Part shown: positions 47,470 through 53,181 of the stretch, in pieces
How the letters are laid out: every line of letters starts with the position of its first letter
Position numbering within the stretch: the stretch's first letter is position 1
NCBI GenBank assembly: GCA_902792895.1
Contig: CADBBK010000017.1
Span: 1-53,181, forward strand
Length of the DNA: 53,181 nucleotides
Direction of reading: 5' to 3'
Source: an uncultured Bacteroidales bacterium
Lineage (GTDB): Bacteria > Bacteroidota > Bacteroidia > Bacteroidales > Muribaculaceae
The notes under the pieces: generated by a model
Told to the model about the DNA's origin: nothing
Databases searched by the model: none
Seen by the model: the letters and a program-made list of their open reading frames with translations, nothing else
Translations under genes and position numbers: made by a program

Positions 47470-48570
47470 TTATTTCGAGGCGAGGTTGCGGGCATAGTCT
47501 TCCCACTTGGTGATGAGGGCGGCCATGTCGGCGGGGAGGTCGCTGTCAAAGTCCATCTGCTCACCCGTCTCAGGGTGTACGAAACCCAGCGTCTTGGCGT
47601 GCAGGGCCTGGCGAGGGCATAACTCGAAGCAATTGTGGATAAATTGGGCGTAGCTCGACGAGCGGTTGCCGCGCAGAATCTGGTCGCCGCCGTAACGGGC
47701 ATCGTTGAACAGCGGATGCCCGATGTGCTTCATGTGGACGCGTATCTGGTGGGTACGGCCTGTCTCGAGTTGGCATTGCACAACGGCCACATGGGCCAGA
47801 TTCTCAAGGGTGTGCCAGTGGGTAACGGCATGTTTGCCCTGGTCGCCGTCGGGGAACACCTTCATCAGCACGCGGTCGCGTGGATCACGCCCGATGTTGC
47901 CCGTCACGGTTCCGTCCAGCTCTTTCATTTCACCCCACACCACGGCGATATACTGCCGCTTGGTGGTCTTCTTGAAGAACTGGGCACCCAGCGAGGTCTT
48001 GGCATTGGGAGTCTTGGCGATGACGAGCAGACCGCTGGTGTCCTTGTCGATGCGGTGCACAAGTCCCAGGCGCGGATCGGTCACGTCATAGTCAGGGTTG
48101 TCCTTAAAGTGCCAGGCCAGCGCGTTGACTAGCGTGCCGTCAAAGTTGCCGTGGCCCGGATGCACCACCATGCCGGCGGGTTTGTTGACCACCATCAGGC
48201 TCGCGTCCTCATAGACGATGTTCAACGGGATGTCCTGGGCAACGATTTCGCACTCATAGCGGGGGCGGTCCATCACCACGCTGATGACGTCGCCAGGATG
48301 CACGCGGTAGTTGCTCTTGACAGGGCGGCCGTTTACGCGGATACACTGCGCCTCGGCAGCGTTCTGCACGCGGTTGCGGCTGGTGCCCTTGATGCGCTCA
48401 ACCAGATATTTGTCGATGCGCAGCAACACCTGCCCTGGCTCCACCACATAGTGGTAGTGCTCCCAATAGTCACGCCCGTCCTCGGTAAAGTCGGGCTCGC
48501 TATAGTCATATTGGATCTCGTGTCCGCCTGTTTCCAGACCTTCGTCAAGGAGTTCGTCGTCCATTGCCAT
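47470..48570 (-). CDS. rluD: RluD-type 23S rRNA pseudouridine synthase
   Basis: A 366-residue RNA-modifying enzyme of the RluA/RluD family. An acidic N-terminal extension (about 1-45) is followed by an S4 domain (VLLRIDKYLVERIKGTSRNR, residues 49-68 onward). The catalytic domain has NKPAGMVVHPGHGN and LGLVHRIDKDTSGLLV, with the catalytic Asp175. Later blocks are ETGRTHQIRVHMKHIGHPLF and ALHAKTLGFVHP. Length is about 40 residues above E. coli RluD because of the extension. It starts 6 nt after the PASTA gene, a pairing seen in other Bacteroidales, and shares its promoter. RluD rather than RluA/C is a likely, not proven, subtype. Confidence 0.92.
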   Translation of the reverse strand: MAMDDELLDEGLETGGHEIQYDYSEPDFTEDGRDYWEHYHYVVEPGQVLLRIDKYLVERIKGTSRNRVQNAAEAQCIRVNGRPVKSNYRVHPGDVISVVMDRPRYECEIVAQDIPLNIVYEDASLMVVNKPAGMVVHPGHGNFDGTLVNALAWHFKDNPDYDVTDPRLGLVHRIDKDTSGLLVIAKTPNAKTSLGAQFFKKTTKRQYIAVVWGEMKELDGTVTGNIGRDPRDRVLMKVFPDGDQGKHAVTHWHTLENLAHVAVVQCQLETGRTHQIRVHMKHIGHPLFNDARYGGDQILRGNRSSSYAQFIHNCFELCPRQALHAKTLGFVHPETGEQMDFDSDLPADMAALITKWEDYARNLASK

Positions 48571-48576
48571 GGCACA

Positions 48577-49383
48577 TCAGTTCTTCTTCTTGTCCTTGTC
48601 CGACTTCTTGTCTTGGTCTTTCTTCTTGTCCGACTTCTTCTCTTGCTCTTTCTTCTCCTCGGCGGCTTGTTGTTTGCGCTCCTGCTCGGCGCGCTCCTGA
48701 GCAGCCTTCAGCTCTTGCTCATAGGTTTCCTGAGCATCCTTATAGTTGGCCTCATCGATGGAGTCCATCAGAGCGGGGTCAAGCACTTGTTCGGGGTTGA
48801 TGTCCACAATCGAACCGTCGCCCACCGAGATCTTGATCTGGCTGTTTACGCTCACGGGCGTGCTCGGTGCCACATTGTGGCCATTGACGGTCACTTGCAG
48901 AATCAGGCCGTCCATCTCGCTGGGAATGCTGTCCAGCGTCACGTGCTTGAAGCCCATGGCCTTGAGCATGGCAACACCTTGTCGTCCAGGTAGGTCAACC
49001 AGCTTAGGCAACGGGATAATGGGCGCATGGCTTGCATTCACGTTCAGATAGATGATACGGATTTTCTTGATATAGGATTTTGCCTTGGGGTCCTGGTCGA
49101 TAACGGTCCCCGGCTTGTAGTTCTCGTAGAAGGTGGTCGAGTCGCTGATTTCCCAACGCAGACCGGCATCATCGAGGATTTCGATAGCCTTCTCCAGCGG
49201 CAGGTTGCGCACGTCAGGCACCTGCACCTGCTGGCCATGGGAGGTAAACACGTCGATAAACAGCAGGGCGATGTAGCCCAGCGCCACCAGTGCCAACGCC
49301 ATCAGGACGGAATTCACCAGGATGGGGTGGCGGTCACGAAAGCGGTCAAACCCGCCCGTATTGTTGTCGTTATTATTGCTCAC
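48577..49383 (-). CDS. PASTA-domain membrane protein
   Basis: A 268-residue bitopic protein. A short cytoplasmic N-terminus and one membrane helix (about 22-45, LVNSVLMALALVALGYIALL) are followed by two PASTA domains at about 53-116 (VQVPDVRNLPLEKAIEILDD, ending PGTVIDQDPKAKS) and 120-188 (LVDLPGRQGVAMLKAMGFKH). The Lys/Glu/Asp-rich tail (KKEQEKKSDKKKDQDKKSDK) ends the protein. PASTA domains bind peptidoglycan or its precursors. There is no kinase or transpeptidase domain, so the protein is a stand-alone PASTA form. The promoter -7 box falls at the edge of the 84-bp tandem repeats. Confidence 0.9.
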   Translation of the reverse strand: MSNNNDNNTGGFDRFRDRHPILVNSVLMALALVALGYIALLFIDVFTSHGQQVQVPDVRNLPLEKAIEILDDAGLRWEISDSTTFYENYKPGTVIDQDPKAKSYIKKIRIIYLNVNASHAPIIPLPKLVDLPGRQGVAMLKAMGFKHVTLDSIPSEMDGLILQVTVNGHNVAPSTPVSVNSQIKISVGDGSIVDINPEQVLDPALMDSIDEANYKDAQETYEQELKAAQERAEQERKQQAAEEKKEQEKKSDKKKDQDKKSDKDKKKN

Positions 49384-49411
49384 GGTAATTCTATAGTTTA
49401 GTTACAATCTG

Positions 49412-49419
49412 CAAAATTA
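49412..49419 (-). promoter_or_regulatory. -7 box TAATTTTG for the PASTA-rluD unit
   Basis: Minus strand ACTAATTTTGCAG lies 28 nt upstream of the ATG at 49383. The box coincides with the outer stem of the first hairpin element in the tandem array, so the -33 region is formed by repeat DNA. Confidence 0.5.
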
Positions 49420-49625
49420 GTGCAAGTCGAACACAAAAGCAAATTTTTAATTTGATTTTGTTGAGACGCAGCCTAATTTCGACAGCGCCAGCTGTCAACA
49501 GCAGTGCAAGTCGAACACAAAAGCAAATTTTTAATTTGATTTTGTTGAGACGCAGCCTAATTTCGACAGCGTCAGCTGTCAACAGCAGTGCAAGTCGAAC
49601 ACAAAAGCAAATTTTTAATTTGATT
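49412..49625. repeat. 84-bp tandem repeat (about 2.5 units) of the hairpin-element family
   Basis: The unit begins TGCAAGTCGAACACAAAAGC at 49421, 49505 and 49589, exactly 84 bp apart. Each full unit holds an inner hairpin (CAAAAGCAAAT..., with ATTTGATTTTG), TGAGACGCAGCC and the outer stem partner CTAATTT, followed by GACAGC-GCCA-GCTGTC and AACAGCAG. The third unit breaks off after TTTGATTTGG. The boxes TGCAAGyCGAA and TGAGrCGCmGCC match the ~70-bp elements at 1133, 3261 and 3429. Confidence 0.85.
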
Positions 49626-49926
49626 TGGGAACGATGTAGCAGTTAGCCCTGAGCATTTTTTAAACTCAGTGAATCCAATTACACGAAGTGTATTCGTAGT
49701 ATATTAGATAAATTAGTGAAATTCGCATTAGCCCCGCAGGGTTTGGGACAACTGCTATATCATTGCCAATTATTAATTCGATTTTGTGAAAATGTAGATT
49801 CGCTAATCGGATATTTCAAGAGCTTGAGATATTAGCCTGCAAGTTTACACACGGTGATTTAGATTTAATCTCGTCATCACTAACTTGTTGATTTACAATG
49901 CATTTGTTTATGTCATTTTTTTGTGC
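49626..49926. other. Gap without a gene, between the repeats and the next promoter
   Basis: AT-rich, no long reading frame. Palindromic bits such as ACACGAAGTGT and scattered fragments are present. I see no RNA gene or further copy of the repeat. Confidence 0.5.
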
Positions 49927-49934
49927 TATATTTG
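49927..49934 (+). promoter_or_regulatory. -7 box TATATTTG for the membrane protein at 49965
   Basis: TATATTTGTAG lies 30 nt before the ATG at 49965, with a TTTG at about 49903 as possible -33 element. Confidence 0.6.
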
Positions 49935-49964
49935 TAGACAAATTTTCAACTTTTTCCGTCATTT

Positions 49965-50369
49965 ATGAACATTATCTTTGCTGCCTTGTGTGCCTGCCTC
50001 AACCTGGTGGGCAAGCCTTTTGGCTGGGACTATCAGAAGACCAGCGTATATGTCTGCATCCACTTATGGCCACTGCTCTGTGTCGCCATGTCCCTGGTGA
50101 TGCTTGCTTGTGCAGTCACAACCACCAATCCGTTGTGGATCACAGTCTGCGCAATTTATGCAGCGCTCAATGCTTTCGGCTACTGGATTGTGGTGCGCCA
50201 CTACTACCCCGGCACCATCAATGAAATCTTTGAACTCTGCATGGCCGAACTCATTGTTCTTGCCAAACAGTGGCACACCACCTATCCCGTGGTCAACCTG
50301 GTCATCTACATACTCCTGTTTGCCGCTATTATGGCCTTCGACGTCTGTTTAATCCTGTTAATGCTGTAA
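49965..50369 (+). CDS. Hypothetical membrane protein
   Basis: A 134-residue protein with about four membrane helices: 1-17, 28-50 (YVCIHLWPLLCVAMSLVMLA), 55-75 and 108-132 (VVNLVIYILLFAAIMAFDVC). The loops contain NLVGKPFGWDYQKTS and VVRHYYPGTINEIFELCMAE. The last helix is followed at once by the stop. No family recognised. The -7 box 30 nt upstream supports the start. Two short open frames follow immediately and could be in the same transcript. Confidence 0.7.
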   Translation: MNIIFAALCACLNLVGKPFGWDYQKTSVYVCIHLWPLLCVAMSLVMLACAVTTTNPLWITVCAIYAALNAFGYWIVVRHYYPGTINEIFELCMAELIVLAKQWHTTYPVVNLVIYILLFAAIMAFDVCLILLML

Positions 50370-50372
50370 ATT

Positions 50373-50567
50373 ATGCCAAAGATTGAGCAAACCCTTTTAG
50401 CTGTAATTGAAGCAAACACTAGCGGCGAGCCCCCAGACCTAGACCAGGCCGCCAGGGAACAGCATGACGGAACCCTGTACAGCCCTGTTCCCGACAATGA
50501 GCGAAGGGTTCTTCAGGCTCCCGGAATCATAACCAGGAACCAGGCCGAAAATGCCCCCGAAACATAA
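50373..50567 (+). CDS. Possible small hypothetical protein
   Basis: 64 codons starting 3 nt after the membrane-protein stop: MPKIEQTLLAVIEANTSGEP, then a Pro/Asn-rich part ending RNQAENAPET. No domain, signal peptide or membrane helix. Its close spacing to the gene upstream favours real translation; composition and content give little support. It could be a decayed fragment. Confidence 0.35.
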   Translation: MPKIEQTLLAVIEANTSGEPPDLDQAAREQHDGTLYSPVPDNERRVLQAPGIITRNQAENAPET

Positions 50568-50589
50568 CATTAGAAAAAAAAGAAAAGAG

Positions 50590-50736
50590 ATGAATAAAGA
50601 AAACAAAGAATCGACACAGCCCCGTTCTTCAGCACTCTCGATAATGAAGAAGACCGAAGAACTCTTTACGAAGAATGGATACAAAGTAGTAGAGGACAAG
50701 ACCCCGTTCTTGATAACCTCGTTCAAGAAGCATTAA
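50590..50736 (+). CDS. Possible small basic hypothetical protein
   Basis: 48 codons from the ATG at 50590, MNKENKESTQPRSSALSIMK, ending VVEDKTPFLITSFKKH. The frame is open upstream to 50551 (MPPKHNIRKKRKE), overlapping the previous frame. AAAAGAG precedes the chosen ATG. The protein is basic and helical (KKTEELFTKNGYKVVEDKTP). The stretch to 50867 that follows has a short frame, EQDEKYKQLGCYPKRRPK, preceded by an in-frame stop. Real status uncertain. Confidence 0.4.
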   Translation: MNKENKESTQPRSSALSIMKKTEELFTKNGYKVVEDKTPFLITSFKKH

Positions 50737-50867
50737 ATGCTCTCCCCTGCATAGTAGCTCAGCAACCTGACTGGCTAGGAACAGGACGAGAAGTACAAGC
50801 AACTGGGCTGCTATCCCAAAAGAAGACCCAAAACTTAGATCGGGTCTGATAATTTGAAAAAATTTGC

Positions 50868-50875
50868 TAACTTTG
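50868..50875 (+). promoter_or_regulatory. -7 box TAACTTTG immediately before the gene at 50883
   Basis: TAACTTTGCGGGTGA leads straight to the ATG at 50883, leaving 7 nt between box and start, which implies a leaderless or near-leaderless message. Confidence 0.6.
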
Positions 50876-50882
50876 CGGGTGA

Positions 50883-51332
50883 ATGGAAAAAGACTTTGAC
50901 AAAATAGCGGAACGGCTTTTGGAGGCCCCTTATTGGGTGATTGACATGCTGCCGATGCAGGTGCCGCAGGGTAGTGCGGGACAGTTCTTTACAGTGGAGC
51001 GGTACTACCTTGAAGCCCCGCAGCACGAGCGCATGTGTTGCCGATTTGCCGACGTGTTGCTGAAATTGAACTGCTACCATGACCTGATGGTCAGCCATGA
51101 TGATGCGTGGTTCAGTAACCCCGGGCCTGCGATGTTGGTCGAGTGGCTGACAGTTGCCCTGCGGCGTGGCCACCTGTGTGCGCTGATTGACGATGGCGCG
51201 TCACTGATTACCGCCAGCAGTGGCAATATCTGCATGACGCTTTACAATCCCTCTCCCGATCTGCTGCAACTTGTCCGGCAACTTGCCGCCGCCGCAGGCC
51301 TTTTCCTCTGGCAACCAAAAGGGAAATCATAA
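50883..51332 (+). CDS. Conserved hypothetical protein
   Basis: A 149-residue soluble protein, MEKDFDKIAERLLEAPYWVI. It shows DMLPMQVPQGSAGQFFTVER, YLEAPQHERMCCRFADVLLK, CALIDDGASLITASSGNICM and a final helix (LLQLVRQLAAAAGLFLWQPK). From memory similar proteins are found in many Bacteroidales, usually as single genes; no function is known. The start directly follows a TAACTTTG box and would be near-leaderless. Base composition is like the core genome, which together with length favours a real gene. Confidence 0.75.
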   Translation: MEKDFDKIAERLLEAPYWVIDMLPMQVPQGSAGQFFTVERYYLEAPQHERMCCRFADVLLKLNCYHDLMVSHDDAWFSNPGPAMLVEWLTVALRRGHLCALIDDGASLITASSGNICMTLYNPSPDLLQLVRQLAAAAGLFLWQPKGKS

Positions 51333-51494
51333 CTCTCTACTCAGCCCCAACAAGTATCGCCTTAGCGTGATATCAGTTCGGGCGATTGGGAAATGCATCA
51401 CAATGAATTCGTTTACTTCTCGATAAATTACTATAAATCAATTAATTACCAATTACAAAAGGTTTCGCATAGCATCTAAATACTAACCGATATC

Positions 51495-52598
51495 ATGGAT
51501 CGTTCTTCACAGATTATCAGGACCAGTTGGATTGGCATTATCGCCAATGTGTTGTTAGCCGCATTCAAGGCCGTTGTCGGCCTGTTGGCAAGTTCGGTAG
51601 CCATCGTCATGGATGCCGTGAACAACTTGAGCGACGCGCTTTCGAGCGTCATCACCATCGTGGGCACCAAGCTCTCGCAGCGGCCCGCTGACAGGAAACA
51701 CCCCTTCGGGTTCGGGCGCATCGAGTACTTCAGCGCCATCATCATCGCGGTGATTGTGCTCACGGCCGGCGTGACCTCGCTTATCGAATCCATCAAAAAG
51801 ATCATTGAGCCGACAACACCCACTTATACCACTGTCACGCTCATCATCATCATCGTGGCCATCGTGGTGAAACTGGTGCTCGGCCGATATGTCAAGTCAC
51901 AGGGCGAGAAACTCAAGAGTGACGCACTTATAGCCTCGGGTTCAGATGCCTTGTTTGATGCCATTATCACGCTGGCGACGCTCATCTCGGCAGGTGTGAT
52001 GCTGCTGTGGCATTTTTCGCTCGACGGCATCCTGGGTGCCCTCATCTCGCTGGTTATCATCAAGGCCGGTATCGAGATGCTCGCTTCGCCCATCAACGAA
52101 CTGCTCGGTGCCAAGATTTCGCCCGAATTGCTCTCGCAAATCAAGAAAGAGGTCAACGATTTCGACGGTGTACATGGCGTGTTTGATATCATCGTTCACA
52201 ACTACGGTCCCGACGTGCAAATCGGTTCCCTGCACATCAATGTCATGGACACGATGAATGCCCATCAGATTCACGGCCTCACACGCCGCATCAGCGAGGA
52301 GATGTTTGACCGGCACGGCATTATCATGACAGTCGGGGTATATGCCGTCGCTACAGGCGATAACAAGCGCACCGAGTTGCAGCATACCCTTATGCAGGCC
52401 GCTGCCGCCCATGAGCACGTCGAGCAGGTCCATGGCTTCTACTACTTCGAGGATGAGCATCGCGTTTCCATCGATGTGGTGCCCGACATTACCATCCATG
52501 ACGATGCCGCTTTCATCCAGGAATTGAAGTCCGAACTCCAGCCCCTCGTCCCCGACGACCGCCTCACCATCGTCATTGACCACAACTACAGCGAATGA
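51495..52598 (+). CDS. Cation diffusion facilitator family transporter
   Basis: A 367-residue metal/proton antiporter of the CDF family, exporting Zn, Fe, Mn or similar ions. Six membrane helices lie within residues 10-205. The first metal site is in IVMDAVNNLSDALSSVITIV (Asp40, Asn44, Asp47), followed by KHPFGFGRIEYFSA. The second site region LKSDALIASGSDALFDAIIT carries Asp151 but has Ala where most zinc transporters have the paired His, so the ion cannot be guessed. The C-terminal cytoplasmic domain (HGVFDIIVHNYGPDVQIGSL, then a further 110 residues with VHGFYYFEDEHRVSIDVVPD) is longer than usual, nearly a doubled domain. Confidence 0.92.
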   Translation: MDRSSQIIRTSWIGIIANVLLAAFKAVVGLLASSVAIVMDAVNNLSDALSSVITIVGTKLSQRPADRKHPFGFGRIEYFSAIIIAVIVLTAGVTSLIESIKKIIEPTTPTYTTVTLIIIIVAIVVKLVLGRYVKSQGEKLKSDALIASGSDALFDAIITLATLISAGVMLLWHFSLDGILGALISLVIIKAGIEMLASPINELLGAKISPELLSQIKKEVNDFDGVHGVFDIIVHNYGPDVQIGSLHINVMDTMNAHQIHGLTRRISEEMFDRHGIIMTVGVYAVATGDNKRTELQHTLMQAAAAHEHVEQVHGFYYFEDEHRVSIDVVPDITIHDDAAFIQELKSELQPLVPDDRLTIVIDHNYSE

Positions 52599-52945
52599 TG
52601 GAAATGAGGGAGTGCCATAATTCTGTATCTGGCTTTGAATCGGCCTGATGGCCGAGAAATTAAGCAAAAAAGTTCAAGTCTGCCACAACAGCACATAAAA
52701 AGTGTTTTTGCTGATGACACCCTCACTATCAATTGCTATAACCGAAGAATCTGAAAGAATGGTTTGAATGGAATAAAATCTGCGGGTTTTTCATCAACTT
52801 TTTTTAGTTACCCGTTTCACATTGATGGCCTCGACCCTATTCTTATTATGGAAGATAGGACTCTATACCCGTAAAACTGCCTGATCTGACACCTGACCTA
52901 ACATTTTTCCCTTGGATTTTGTCAAATATCTCATGAATGAGCAAC
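52599..52945. other. Gap without a gene between the CDF transporter and the last gene
   Basis: 347 bases without a convincing frame. A small stem TCGGCC-TGAT-GGCCGA (52640-52655) and AAAAAGTGTTTTT could end the CDF transcript. No clear promoter box is seen. Confidence 0.5.
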
Positions 52946-53181
52946 TCAGTTAGAGGCTCTCTTGGAGGGGATGAAGTAAGCGCAGGTTAGGGCAATTATG
53001 AGGCAGGCGAGGGACGAGAGGATGTCTGTCCAGCGGCGATGTTGCCAGTAGTGGTCGATTACGGTCTTGAAAGGGGCAGTCCCAAGATTGCAGCCCTGCC
53101 GCAGTTGAGCCAAGGTCTCGTATTGGGATAGTGCTCCCGTAACGGGTTGAAACAGGAAGTATTGTGATGCTGTTACCCCAA
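52946..53181 (-). CDS. 3' end of an unidentified gene (membrane-anchored C-terminus)
   Basis: The minus strand is open from the right edge to TGA at 52946-52948, giving 78 residues: QYFLFQPVTGALSQYETLAQ, then a C-terminal membrane helix (ILSSLACLIIALTCAYFIPS) and KRASN. The gene continues past the window, so its start and family cannot be determined. A competing frame of similar length exists, but the membrane helix ending just before the stop makes this one more likely. Confidence 0.5.
   Translation of the reverse strand, partial: GVTASQYFLFQPVTGALSQYETLAQLRQGCNLGTAPFKTVIDHYWQHRRWTDILSSLACLIIALTCAYFIPSKRASN

Noticed and set aside
49412-49625. CRISPR array
   Set aside because: The repeated units are contiguous 84-bp tandem copies without variable spacers, and there are no cas genes.
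49391-49646. Two open frames of 63-64 codons with internal repeats on opposite strands
   Set aside because: They arise because the 84-bp repeat unit is a multiple of three and lacks stops; the DNA is a structured intergenic repeat.
50739-50867. A tRNA-like or coding remnant (TAGTAGCTCAGCAACCTGAC and EQDEKYKQLGCYPKRRPK)
   Set aside because: The sequence does not fold into a cloverleaf, and the short peptide frame has an in-frame stop before it, so neither an RNA gene nor a protein can be supported.

Overview
The window looks like a chromosomal segment of a gut-type member of the order Bacteroidales (Muribaculaceae- or Prevotellaceae-like; family level is inference). Three things point there. 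Many genes are preceded by the Bacteroidetes sigma-ABfr -7 box (TAnnTTTG) with little sign of Shine-Dalgarno sites. The gene content includes a complete Bacteroides aerotolerance (Bat) operon, DUF4954, GH125 and GH33 enzymes and a tricorn-like S41 peptidase. Dockerin-like EF-hand pairs occur on secreted proteins. Most genes are moderately GC-rich; the AT-rich exceptions are the accessory genes at 1.3-3.0 kb.

Layout. 1-867: 5' part of pyruvate:ferredoxin oxidoreductase. 0.97-3.69 kb: an accessory patch made of decayed prophage genes (tail tape-measure-like and a downstream virion protein) invaded by ~70-bp hairpin elements, around four AT-rich orphan genes that resemble an immunity-gene cassette with a repeated 65-bp promoter segment. 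3.8-5.5 kb: a DUF2975/XRE gene pair followed by a REP-associated tyrosine (Y1/HUH) transposase framed by inverted palindromes, beyond which the 3' end of the XRE gene recurs. 5.6-9.4 kb: dipeptidase pepD, a GH13 amylase, and a four-helix-bundle (S23-type) gene sitting in an array of perfect hairpins. 9.4-14.7 kb: secreted and outer-membrane proteins, a fucose-isomerase-like protein, and a large secreted protein with two FGE/C-type-lectin-fold domains. 14.7-18.5 kb: AlkZ-like glycosylase, tRNA-dihydrouridine synthase and sialidase in one transcription unit, then tRNA-Met. 18.6-24.9 kb: DUF4954 beta-helix protein, GH125 mannosidase, a coiled-coil secreted protein and a second GH13 lipoprotein. 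24.9-34.2 kb: a long leader with a candidate small RNA, then moxR-DUF58-DUF4381-like-batA-batB-batC-batD-batE. 34.2-37.8 kb: PAP2 phosphatase, small DNA-binding protein, tandem universal stress protein, acyltransferase 3 and DUF1232. 37.9-49.4 kb (all minus strand): AAA/DUF4143 ATPase with two palindromic operators, Tex, metallophosphoesterase, lysophospholipid acyltransferase, tricorn-like peptidase, RluD and a PASTA protein. 49.4-53.2 kb: 84-bp tandem repeats of the same hairpin family, small membrane and hypothetical proteins, a CDF transporter and the 3' end of a further gene.

Most of the window is housekeeping and carbohydrate or envelope metabolism. The most unusual material is the mobile and repeat biology: a family of ~70-bp hairpins with co-varying stems that interrupts prophage genes and forms tandem repeats at a promoter; a REP/transposase unit with a duplicated flank; and a hairpin-linker array around a four-helix-bundle gene. 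No CRISPR array, restriction system, integrase or reverse transcriptase was seen.
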